Source of the DNA: Thalassoglobus neptunius
Lineage (GTDB): Bacteria > Planctomycetota > Planctomycetia > Planctomycetales > Planctomycetaceae
NCBI RefSeq assembly: GCF_007859735.1
Contig: NZ_SIHI01000002.1
Coordinates: 90,595-154,594, forward strand
DNA: 64,000 nt
Direction of reading: 5' to 3'
The notes below the pieces were generated by a model that did no database searches, was not told where the DNA came from, and saw only the letters and a program-made list of their open reading frames with translations. Made by a program: the position numbers and the translations under genes. Shown one piece after another: positions 10,073 to 17,635 of this stretch; the stretch's first letter is position 1, and every line of letters begins with the position of its first letter.

Positions 10073-10591
10073 CTAATGAGCTCCGCAGGAACCGCACCCG
10101 CCTCCGCCCCCGGATGGTGCAGGTAATGCCACCGGGCCATCGGCTCCAACTGGCTGAACTTCAATGATCCCCAGCCCTGCGGCGGCAGCTTGAAGAGCGA
10201 GCTTCGTGCACTCGGGCCCCCGCTCATTTAAGACGTACAAAATCAGTATTTCGTTATCGAGAGTTCGTTCCATTTCGATCAGTTGAAGATCCAGTCCCCA
10301 GTCGCTGATCCGCTGATGCCACGCCGCAAACTCTTGCTCCAGTTGTCGTTGCGACTCAACTTGCGTGCTCCGATCAATATCGGTCGCCAATCGGACGACT
10401 TCGAATTCTGGATCGGGAGACTCCTGATTCGGCTCAACAGGTGGTCGAACGAATTCGAGGGCCGTTCCGATTTCCTCGCCTCGATGAGTTCGCAGAACGA
10501 CGACATCCCCTCTCGACACAGCCAGAGAATCCGGAATTCCCGCCCGGGCGACTTCAGGAACCGCTCCAAAGCGGACAAGCGCGACTGTCAT
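10073..10591 (-). CDS. PSP1-domain protein (YaaT-like) with Gly/Cys tail
   Basis: The 172-residue protein follows the PSP1/YaaT pattern. It has an N-terminal beta-rich part (VALVRFGAVPEVARAG, then SRGDVVVLRTHRGEEIGTAL) and a helical/beta C-terminal part with LQLIEMERTLDNEILILYVL, which matches the family's position for the conserved 'D...l.fyf' strand. In Bacillus, YaaT belongs to the RNase Y-linked Y-complex; a comparable role here is only an inference. The protein ends in GGGGGCGSCGAH, a flexible glycine run followed by CxxC and His that could bind metal. It is convergent to nothing and lies 80 bp from yidD on the same strand. Confidence 0.78.
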   Translation of the reverse strand: MTVALVRFGAVPEVARAGIPDSLAVSRGDVVVLRTHRGEEIGTALEFVRPPVEPNQESPDPEFEVVRLATDIDRSTQVESQRQLEQEFAAWHQRISDWGLDLQLIEMERTLDNEILILYVLNERGPECTKLALQAAAAGLGIIEVQPVGADGPVALPAPSGGGGGCGSCGAH

Positions 10592-10788
10592 TCAATCTCA
10601 CCATTCTTATAAAAATCAATTCACGACCTGTCCCGAAGCCACACTGCAGGCCGAGAGCGTGTTGCAGTTCCCTGTTTACTCTTTGGAACTCGTTACTCTT
10701 GGGAACTCATCGCCGATCAACGGGTGAATTGAGTACACTGACCGGACCATATTTCTCACTCGATTAAGTATCTCACCCTCGTTCGCCA

Positions 10789-11709
10789 ATGCAAGGACAA
10801 ACCCCGATCTGCTATCTCGACGGAGAAGTCATTCCGTTCGAAGATGCCAAGCTTCCCATCTATGACTTGGGAGTCATGCAGGGAGCGACGATCACCGAAC
10901 GCCTGCGGACTGTCCGGCACGTCCCCTATCTCGTCTCGGAACACCTTCTCCGAATGCAGGAGTCGCTGCGGCTCGCAGAATTTCCCATTTCCGAAACCCT
11001 TTCTTCCCTTAGCGATGTCATTCACCACATCGCCGAAACGAATACAGGCTTCATTCCGAAAGAGTCCGATTTAACGATTGTCGTCTTTGTGACTGCCGGT
11101 CAGGCCATGGGAGATGCAAACGGGATCATTGCGGAAACCCATCCGACCGTTTGCGTTTACTCGGCGCCTCTCCCACTCCAAAAGTGGTCGCGTTGGCATC
11201 GCGATGGTGTTCACTTAGTGATTCCTGAGCGTCGGCAGATTCCGGTCGAATGTCTTGATCCTCGCATTAAGATGCGAAGCCGCCTGCACTGGATGCTCGC
11301 CGATCAGGCAGCACGAAAAGTCGATCCGCACGCGATGGCATTGCTCCTCAATCTCGACGGACATTTGACCGAGACCAGCAGCGGGAATCTGTTTATCGTG
11401 CGGGACAATCAGCTGAAAAGTCCTCCCAGAGAAAAGACGCTGAATGGCATCAGTCAGCATGTAGTCGTTGAGCTTTGCGACCGCCTGGGATTGAAGTTCT
11501 CATTCGAAGAACTCAGCCCGTCTGACTTAATGAACGTCGAAGAGGCCTTTCTAACCTCGTCAACGTATTGCCTCGTCCCGGTCCGGGCTGTCAATTCGCA
11601 GCACTGTTTTTCATCGACTCCGGGACCAGTGACTCGAAGACTTCAAGAGGAATGGAGCCAACAAATTGGGCTCGATTTCGTTTCACAGTGCACTTCGACC
11701 GATGAATGA
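10789..11709 (+). CDS. PLP-dependent class IV aminotransferase
   Basis: This 306-residue fold-type IV PLP enzyme belongs to the group of branched-chain aminotransferase, D-amino-acid aminotransferase and aminodeoxychorismate lyase. The start (YLDGEVIPFEDAKLPIYDLG) is typical of the small domain. The catalytic lysine is in DPRIKMRSRLHWMLA (about residue 161), and the cofactor-phosphate/product loop is HLTETSSGNLFIV. Another family loop, FLTSSTYCLVPV, lies near the end. Length and motifs fit an intact enzyme. The specific substrate cannot be read from the sequence, because the discriminating loops are not diagnostic by eye. It is convergent with the sigma factor gene downstream. Confidence 0.88.
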   Translation: MQGQTPICYLDGEVIPFEDAKLPIYDLGVMQGATITERLRTVRHVPYLVSEHLLRMQESLRLAEFPISETLSSLSDVIHHIAETNTGFIPKESDLTIVVFVTAGQAMGDANGIIAETHPTVCVYSAPLPLQKWSRWHRDGVHLVIPERRQIPVECLDPRIKMRSRLHWMLADQAARKVDPHAMALLLNLDGHLTETSSGNLFIVRDNQLKSPPREKTLNGISQHVVVELCDRLGLKFSFEELSPSDLMNVEEAFLTSSTYCLVPVRAVNSQHCFSSTPGPVTRRLQEEWSQQIGLDFVSQCTSTDE

Positions 11710-11778
11710 CAGCAACAATCGGGAAAGCAGAAAGTCACAGACCGTGGCTTTGTCTAAATTCCGCGAGCGGACTCTTTC

Positions 11779-12357
11779 TCAGGAGTCGCTGGCCACTTTG
11801 AGCTGTTTCATCCGTTCGCGCGCCCGATGAAGTGTCGGCCCAACGGAGTTCTCGGGGATTCCCAGCTCGTTGCTGATTTCGCGGTACGTTTTCCCGTCGA
11901 TGTGGTAGAGCCTGACAATCCTCGCTTCCGAAGATGGGAGCTGAGAGATCAAAACGCGGACTTCTTCGGAATCCGAAAGTCGCTGGACATGATCCGCTCC
12001 ACCCTGATCGAGAGAAGACTGATGAGCATTCACATGGCCCATTGCTTCCAGCTGTTTCCGTTTCACCAGCGAATTGACGACGATTCGTCGAGCGACGACG
12101 ACGAGATACGATGCCAGCGAGGATTTTCCGCGAAAGTGTCGCAGAACAGCGAATTCGTTTTTGAGGAGCGTCAGAAAGATTTCAGAGCACAAATCGTCGA
12201 TGTCATCTTGAGACAACCGAACACTTCTGGCGTGTGCGGTATTCGAGATGACATGCACGAACGTTCCCAGAAAACGATCAACAAATTCCTCCCACGCACC
12301 CGCTTCCCGTTCGAGACACCGAGTCAGGATCTGACGATCTGTTTCAATGAAAGGCAC
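11779..12357 (-). CDS. ECF-type RNA polymerase sigma factor
   Basis: The 192-residue protein contains region 2 (about 10-95, including DDIDDLCSEIFLTLL for core binding and YLVVVARRIVVNSLVKRK for -10 recognition) and region 4 (about 125-190, LPSSEARIVRLYHIDGKTYR then ISNELGIPENSVGPTLHRAR, a helix-turn-helix). The length and lack of region 3 are typical of ECF sigma factors, and the sequence resembles planctomycete ECF groups. No anti-sigma gene is adjacent. The start codon is GTG at 12357; no in-frame ATG lies nearby upstream. It is divergent from the retron, so their promoters share the 12.36-12.57 kb interval. Confidence 0.9.
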   Translation of the reverse strand: MPFIETDRQILTRCLEREAGAWEEFVDRFLGTFVHVISNTAHARSVRLSQDDIDDLCSEIFLTLLKNEFAVLRHFRGKSSLASYLVVVARRIVVNSLVKRKQLEAMGHVNAHQSSLDQGGADHVQRLSDSEEVRVLISQLPSSEARIVRLYHIDGKTYREISNELGIPENSVGPTLHRARERMKQLKVASDS

Positions 12358-12530
12358 CTGTTTGATCCCAGTTGGGGAAAATAGTTGGCTCCGTCTGCCC
12401 CGCAGAATCCCTTATCGACCATTCTACGCGTCGACCTGAAAAACGACAACAGCGACATTTTGTCCACTACGATCATCAAGGTGAGTCGGAAAACTTCCCG
12501 TATCTATATTCGTCCACGTTGACTCCGGTG

Positions 12531-12560
12531 TTGACGCACTCTAACTCGTCTCACCATAAT
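12531..12560 (+). promoter_or_regulatory. Sigma-70-like promoter for the retron RNA
   Basis: TTGACG (12531-12536) and CATAAT (12555-12560) are separated by 18 bp. The predicted transcription start, near 12567, is about six bases before the a1 arm of the retron RNA. The match to housekeeping consensus and the placement support it; no expression data are available. Confidence 0.6.
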
Positions 12561-12572
12561 CCCAAACAACTT

Positions 12573-12734
12573 AGATGGTCTGATGGTCGCACAAGCCTTG
12601 TCCGTTGGACACTGCGGGGTTACCCCGCGGGAGAAGTGTTGTTCCCGATTCGATGGATGAAGGTTCTCAACGCCAAGCAAGTTTGCGTTCAGAACCTTCG
12701 CCACAGGATGCGTTGTGCGGCCAACAGACCATCT
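12573..12734 (+). ncRNA. Retron msr-msd non-coding RNA (candidate)
   Basis: The ends pair as retron a1/a2 arms: 12573-12594 with 12713-12734, 22 positions with one A-A mismatch and one G-U wobble. Right after a1 comes AGC with G12595 unpaired opposite G12712, a good candidate for the 2'-5' branching guanosine. The msr part contains GTCC/GGAC (12600-12610) and GCGGGG/CCCCGC with a TTA loop (12614-12628), itself enclosed by ACACT/AGTGT (12609-12613 with 12635-12639); the two stems share bases 12609-12610, so they are alternatives at that edge. The msd part contains a long hairpin, GAAGGTTCT/AGAACCTTC (12659-12667 with 12691-12699), extended inward by AACGC/GCGTT. It lies 90 bp before the RT gene, the standard retron position. 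Reverse transcription from about 12712 would give a DNA of roughly 55-70 nt; this length is inferred. Confidence 0.85.
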
Positions 12735-12824
12735 TTCTTCTCCAGAGAACCTGATCGTTTCGATACGTCTTCGAAGGATCACTCACAGAATCCGAATCGG
12801 CCGCACGCAGGATTGAATTGAAGC

Positions 12825-14204
12825 ATGGGATGGTTCGATTTCCTCCGGAAAATCTTCGGGTTCGGTCGCGCGGAATCCAGTCAAGGCTCACAAACCGTTG
12901 CTGACGCGCCACTTGCCGAAGCCCCGGTTACCGAGTCTTCCGCCGCTGAGTCTCCGTCTTCAGATGTTTCGGATTCAGAAGTTTCGGAGCCGGCCGAGAA
13001 ACGGAAGGCGGAACCGCGCCCCAACAGTACGGTTCCTCGACCGGACGTCCACCTGCGGCCATTGGACTATGTTCCAAGTACCGTTCCGATACCTCCCGAT
13101 CGCGAGATTGTTTCCGAGAAGCCCTATCGTTTCGCGGTTCCTGCCCCCAGAACGGGTGAATTTCTTGACTTAAGCCGTGACAGTGACGAGCGCTGGCTTG
13201 AGTACTATGGACTCCCGCGTCTCAAAACACCGGACGATCTCGCCGACTGGCTCGGCGTGACGACTGGCACCCTCGCATGGCTGACACACCGTTTTCGCGA
13301 AGGGCATCGTCCCTCTGATGAACGTGACAGCCACTACCATTACCGTTGGATCGCCAAGCGTTCCGAAGGGTGGAGACTCATTGAAGCTCCCAAGTCGAAA
13401 CTCAAAGACGTCCAGACAAAGATTCTTCGCGGCATTCTCGACTCCGTGCCCGCCCACTCCGCCGCACATGGTTTTGTGCCGGGACGGTCAATTGTTTCAA
13501 ATGCCACTCCGCATTCCGGAAGCAAATTCATCCTCAAAATGGATCTTGAGGACTTCTACCCAACCGTCAGATACTCACGAGTCGTCGCAATTTACCGAAG
13601 CCTCGGGTTCAGTCGGGAAGTGAGTCTCTGGCTGGCACGCCTGAGCGTCTCGGCGCTTCCGTGGAGTCTCAAATCGCCCGTTTCCGCTCATGAATACGTG
13701 GTTTACACCGCTCATCATTTGCCGCAAGGGGCTCCGACTTCACCCGCACTCGCGAATCTTTCGGCATATGGCCTCGACATTCGACTCGCTGGAATGGCGA
13801 ACGCTTACCGGATTCGATACACGCGGTACGCAGACGACCTGACATTTTCCGGCCCTGGCCTTTCAATCCCCGCGTTGAACGAATTCATTCCGCTGGCAAA
13901 GAAGATCATCCGTGAAGAGCGATTCACGATGAATCGCCGCAAGCTGAAAGTGATCCGTAATTCTCAACGCCAAATCGTGACAGGAGTCGTCGTCAACGAG
14001 AAGACGAATGTCTCCCGGAAAGAGTTCGATCAACTCAAAGCGATTTTGTACAATTGCATCAAGCACGGACCACAATCGCAGAACCGAGCAGAGATCGCGA
14101 ACTTCGCAGAACATTTGCGAGGCCGGATTGCACACATTTCCCAGTTAAACCCGCGGCGGGGAGCGAAATTAATGCGAATGTACAGCCAAATCGGCTGGAC
14201 ATAA
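12825..14204 (+). CDS. Retron reverse transcriptase
   Basis: This RNA-directed DNA polymerase has 459 residues. The RT core starts near residue 125. Region X carries HGFVPGRSIVSNATPH, whose NATPH (226-230) is the retron NAxxH signature. Motif 3 is KMDLEDFYPTV with catalytic Asp240, motif 4 is LPQGAPTSPALANL, motif 5 is YTRYADDLTFSG with YADD at 335-338, and region Y contains VTG (386-388). No maturase, endonuclease or DGR-type SQ motif is present. The first ~110 residues are an extension: a short amphipathic MGWFDFLRKIFGFG segment, then a Ser/Glu/Pro-rich linker, then a PRLKTPDDLADWLGVTTGTL segment that is common just before retron RT cores. It uses the msr-msd RNA directly upstream. No effector gene is recognisable next to it, a layout I recall for myxobacterial retrons. 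Confidence 0.95.
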   Translation: MGWFDFLRKIFGFGRAESSQGSQTVADAPLAEAPVTESSAAESPSSDVSDSEVSEPAEKRKAEPRPNSTVPRPDVHLRPLDYVPSTVPIPPDREIVSEKPYRFAVPAPRTGEFLDLSRDSDERWLEYYGLPRLKTPDDLADWLGVTTGTLAWLTHRFREGHRPSDERDSHYHYRWIAKRSEGWRLIEAPKSKLKDVQTKILRGILDSVPAHSAAHGFVPGRSIVSNATPHSGSKFILKMDLEDFYPTVRYSRVVAIYRSLGFSREVSLWLARLSVSALPWSLKSPVSAHEYVVYTAHHLPQGAPTSPALANLSAYGLDIRLAGMANAYRIRYTRYADDLTFSGPGLSIPALNEFIPLAKKIIREERFTMNRRKLKVIRNSQRQIVTGVVVNEKTNVSRKEFDQLKAILYNCIKHGPQSQNRAEIANFAEHLRGRIAHISQLNPRRGAKLMRMYSQIGWT

Positions 14205-14209
14205 GGATT

Positions 14210-14263
14210 GGCTGACCGGGGTCTGTGTGAACGACTTGTAACAGAATCACGACAGCCTTTTTT
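14210..14263 (+). terminator. Possible terminator of the retron transcript
   Basis: GGCTG (14210-14214) can pair with CAGCC (14253-14257), followed directly by a run of six T. The enclosed loop is long and only weakly structured (TCTGT/ACAGA inside), so this is a tentative call. Confidence 0.3.
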
Positions 14264-14377
14264 CGGCCTCAGCGACTGCAATCGCGATCAAGATTGTGGA
14301 GACGAGACGTCGGTCGCAGCGTGATTGAATGGTTCGTCGTTCGGGCCAGATGATCGGAAAGGACTCGCGGTCACAGC

Positions 14378-15250
14378 ATGTCTGTCAGTGATAACCCCTT
14401 CGAAACTCCGTCGCCACGGGGCGTTCGACTCGTGCAAGCAACGTTGCGAGTGACGTTGGCCCTGCAATGCTGGGGGTACGCTGCCCAAAGAATTCATCAT
14501 CACGCGGATTATGTTCTGACTGACCTCCTCGCTCAGGCTAAAGACTGGGATGTCGATCGTGTTCAACAGGTCAACGACATCACAGCTTACGTTCTCATCG
14601 TCAGCGGGTTGCTGATTCTCATTCGACCGATCTGGCTGATCCTCCTTCCCCTCGCTGGGTGGCAAATCGGAATGGCCGTCGCTGCCGTTGTCATGGGAAG
14701 CAGCGCTGTTTCGGCTCTCGAACCCGCCAGCCAGGCTGTTCGGTATACATTGCCGACTGCGCTGTTACTTGTGGACTTCTGGCCTCCGAAAGTCAAACCG
14801 GGACTGGCGGTCTGCCTGTCGTCGATCGGTTTACTCCGCTTCGCGATTGCAGCGACTTTCATCGGACAGGGACTTCTCGCTCTGTACGAATTCCAGCGGG
14901 GCGGAAACCTTGTCGAACTGATCACCCTGACGTCTCAGAACTTCTTAGGCAGAGACCTTTCGAGTGATCAGGCCCAGAACTTGTTGGCGATCGTTGGAGC
15001 AGTCGATGTCGCGATTGCTGTTGCGCTGTTGAGTTCGAGGAATCGACTTGTGGCTCTGTGGGCTGCCCTCTGGGGCTTGGCGACAGCATTCAGCTATACT
15101 ATTGCATTCGGGATCGACGGGTATCCCTCGACACTTGTTCGAGCGGCGGATGTCGGCGCTGTTCTGACTGTTCTCATCTTCTGGATTGTGGCAGTCGAAG
15201 AACAACCTGCGAGGATTCTTCCCGAGGTCGAAGACGAAGACCTTTCGTGA
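14378..15250 (+). CDS. Integral membrane protein, function unknown
   Basis: This 290-residue protein has about seven or eight hydrophobic segments, near residues 20-40, 65-85, 88-108, 125-140, 148-170, 200-220, 225-245 and 255-275. The arrangement of short helices and the LIRPIWLILLPLAGWQIG segment recall DoxX-like proteins, but this is weak. The N-terminus (SDNPFETPSPRG) is a polar cytosolic stretch often seen in planctomycete membrane proteins, and the C-terminus is acidic. It follows the retron RT by 170 bp; nothing suggests a toxin or other retron effector, but a membrane effector cannot be excluded from sequence alone. Confidence 0.75.
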   Translation: MSVSDNPFETPSPRGVRLVQATLRVTLALQCWGYAAQRIHHHADYVLTDLLAQAKDWDVDRVQQVNDITAYVLIVSGLLILIRPIWLILLPLAGWQIGMAVAAVVMGSSAVSALEPASQAVRYTLPTALLLVDFWPPKVKPGLAVCLSSIGLLRFAIAATFIGQGLLALYEFQRGGNLVELITLTSQNFLGRDLSSDQAQNLLAIVGAVDVAIAVALLSSRNRLVALWAALWGLATAFSYTIAFGIDGYPSTLVRAADVGAVLTVLIFWIVAVEEQPARILPEVEDEDLS

Positions 15251-15381
15251 CGAGGAATTCCGTCTAGTTGCGGATGCTCTGCCTCGCCGAACTGTTGGAT
15301 TGAACTGACGCCTCAACTATGCTGAAGGGATCGTTGATGCATCAATTACCCTCCAACTCTCCCTATTCCTAGGAACTGCAC

Positions 15382-16734
15382 ATGCCAGTACCTCGCTTCC
15401 TTGCTTTATTGTCCCTTCTCCTCTTCGCGTTCCCTGTTCAAACATGGTCCGCCCCGCCGAATGTCGTTCTGCTGATTTCTGACGATCAGGCGTGGGGAGA
15501 CTATGGCTTCATGGGCCATGAAGCCATTCAAACACCGAATTTGGACAAACTGGCCGAAGAGTCATTGACGTTTACTCGCGGCTATGTGCCTGACAGCTTG
15601 TGCCGACCGTCGCTGGTAACAATCGTGACTGGACGTTACCCGCACCAGCACGGAATCGTCGGGAACGATCCTCCTCCCCCGTCGGATCTGGTTGGCAAGC
15701 CAAAGCGAACAATCACTTCGGATCCTCGCTATTTGCCGATTCGCAATCAGTACATCGAACATATTGACGACGAAACCACACTCGCGGATTACCTTCACGA
15801 AAACCTTGGCTACACATCTCACCAGTCCGGAAAATGGTGGGAAGGTCACTTCTCGCGAGGCGGATTCACACAGGGGATGACCCACGGAGACCGGACCAAA
15901 GGGGGACGTCATGGCGACCTCGGCCTGAAGATTGGCCGCGACGGCATGGAGCCTGTTCTGAATTACATCGACGAATCCGTCGAAAACGACTCTCCATTCT
16001 TTGTCTATTACGCTCCGTTCCTGCCGCACACTCCACACAATCCGCCGAAGCGACTTCTTGACAAGTACAAGGACAAAACGCCTCATCTTCCAGTCGCCAA
16101 GTATTGGGCGATGTGTGAATGGTTCGACGAAACATGCGGCGAACTCCTGAATCACCTCGAAGAGAAAAACGTCGCTGACAACACGATTGTGCTTTACGTC
16201 ACCGACAACGGCTGGATCAACCAAACCGAACGAAGCGCTTACGCTCCTCGCTCAAAACGGTCACAGTACGAAGGCGGAGTCCGAACACCGATCATGGTTC
16301 GCTGGAATGGCAAAGTCACTCCGAAGATGGACACCACTCACCTCGCCAGCTCGATCGATCTCGTTCCGACTGTTCTCGCAGCTGTGGGAATCGATGTTCC
16401 TGAGTCATTCGACGGGATCAACCTGCTTGACGAAAAGGCCGTTGAAGCACGTGACGTGATCTTCGGAGAGATCTTCGAACATGACATTCGCGACATGACA
16501 GACCCGGTCGCCAGCCTTCGTTATCGATGGATTATCGAAGGGGACTGGAAGCTGATCGTCCCACACAAGCCGGTCGAAGAAGACGGGAAGACCGAACTTT
16601 TCAACCTCGCTGATGACCCACACGAAGAGCACAATCTGGCCAAAGACAATCCCGAACTGGTCAAGCGTCTTCGCCGCCGCATCAATCGCTGGTGGAAAGT
16701 GAATTCGCGGGCTGCGGCAACTCAGGGATCGTAA
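15382..16734 (+). CDS. S1-family sulfatase
   Basis: This 450-residue exported sulfatase has a signal peptide at about 1-24. The N-terminal metal-binding strand is VVLLISDDQAWGDYG, and the active-site element is LCRPSLVTIVTGRYPHQHG, whose Cys would be converted to formylglycine. The fifth position of the usual CxPSR core is Leu instead of Arg, which is uncommon. Other active-site elements are KWWEGH, the PHTPH segment and VTDNGW. Sulfate-ester cleavage in the periplasm is expected; the substrate is unknown. An AGGAACT site precedes the ATG. The last 53 bp overlap the convergent squalene/phytoene synthase-like gene. Confidence 0.9.
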   Translation: MPVPRFLALLSLLLFAFPVQTWSAPPNVVLLISDDQAWGDYGFMGHEAIQTPNLDKLAEESLTFTRGYVPDSLCRPSLVTIVTGRYPHQHGIVGNDPPPPSDLVGKPKRTITSDPRYLPIRNQYIEHIDDETTLADYLHENLGYTSHQSGKWWEGHFSRGGFTQGMTHGDRTKGGRHGDLGLKIGRDGMEPVLNYIDESVENDSPFFVYYAPFLPHTPHNPPKRLLDKYKDKTPHLPVAKYWAMCEWFDETCGELLNHLEEKNVADNTIVLYVTDNGWINQTERSAYAPRSKRSQYEGGVRTPIMVRWNGKVTPKMDTTHLASSIDLVPTVLAAVGIDVPESFDGINLLDEKAVEARDVIFGEIFEHDIRDMTDPVASLRYRWIIEGDWKLIVPHKPVEEDGKTELFNLADDPHEEHNLAKDNPELVKRLRRRINRWWKVNSRAAATQGS

Positions 16735-17635
16735 ACTTCACCGGCAGGCTGAGAAGAGATCGCATCGCAACCGACCATTTTTTCCAACGGCTCAACCGAA
16801 CTCGTCCGGAGAAAACGTCGTAGTTGCGGTGTTCGATCTCGTGCAGCAACTCGCTGTAGGTCCCGAAGAATCCCCGCAGAATCCGTCGACCGTCCGGGGA
16901 AACACATTCCAGAAGCGGGAGCGCCTTGCGGTAATAGCTCCACGCTCGCTCGACTTCGAATTCCATCAGTTGCTTAAAAGATGGACTCTGCCGCTGGTCG
17001 GCCAAATCGTCGGGGGAATAGTTGAACTGCTCCAGGTCTTCCAGCGGAAGATAGAGGCGTCCGCGTTCCGAGTCTTCGGAAAGATCTCGAAGAATATTGG
17101 TGAGCTGAAACGCCGTCCCGCAGTCGATGGCGAACTGTTCGGCATCTTGACCGGAGTATCCCCAGATTCCGATACAACACAGCCCGACCGCCCCAGCGAC
17201 CTGATAGCAATAGTGTTCCAGTTGGTCGAACGTCTGAAAACGTCGCGGAACAAGATCAGACTCGACTCCGTCAATGACATCGAGAAACCGCTCAAGAGGA
17301 ATCTCTTTTCGGGCTGCGACATCTCTGAGAGCGAGAAGAATGGGTTCACTCGAAGTGCCAGTGTCGAAGGCCTCGTGAACCTGTGTCCTCCATTCCAGCA
17401 ACTTCTGTCGGCGGAGACTTAACTCAAGATCTTCGTCGTCACCGATGTTGTCGGTGACGCGCATGAATGAGTAAAGCACGCACATCTCTCGAAACATTGG
17501 TCGCGGCAATGAGAGAAACGCGCAGTAGAAATTGCTTCCGCTGTTGCGGGCCAGACGTTCACAGTGCCGATAGGCTGTTTCAAGTTGTGTCGATGTCAAA
17601 CTGAATAGCAATTCTTTACGGTGAGCGGGATTCAC
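16682..17635 (-). CDS. Squalene/phytoene synthase family protein
   Basis: This 317-residue head-to-head prenyl synthase condenses two prenyl diphosphates, for example to presqualene or phytoene diphosphate. Both aspartate-rich Mg-binding motifs are present: DNIGDDED (about 62-69) and NILRDLSED (about 180-188). The helix FYCAFLSLPRPM and the AVGLCCIGIWGY segment are family hallmarks. The length is normal for HpnC/HpnD or CrtB-type enzymes, which cannot be told apart here; hopanoid or carotenoid synthesis are both plausible in Planctomycetes. The start codon is GTG and overlaps the TGA stop of the upstream hydrolase gene by the sequence GTGA, so translation may be coupled. The 3' end overlaps the convergent sulfatase. 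Confidence 0.88.
   Translation of the reverse strand: MNPAHRKELLFSLTSTQLETAYRHCERLARNSGSNFYCAFLSLPRPMFREMCVLYSFMRVTDNIGDDEDLELSLRRQKLLEWRTQVHEAFDTGTSSEPILLALRDVAARKEIPLERFLDVIDGVESDLVPRRFQTFDQLEHYCYQVAGAVGLCCIGIWGYSGQDAEQFAIDCGTAFQLTNILRDLSEDSERGRLYLPLEDLEQFNYSPDDLADQRQSPSFKQLMEFEVERAWSYYRKALPLLECVSPDGRRILRGFFGTYSELLHEIEHRNYDVFSGRVRLSRWKKWSVAMRSLLSLPVKFTIPELPQPANSLSTSD

Noticed and set aside
12825..14204. Reverse transcriptase as part of a diversity-generating retroelement or group II intron
   Set aside because: Motif 4 reads LPQGAPTSP instead of the DGR-type SQ version, no template/variable repeat pair is visible nearby, and no maturase or endonuclease domain follows. NAxxH, VTG and the upstream RNA fit a retron.
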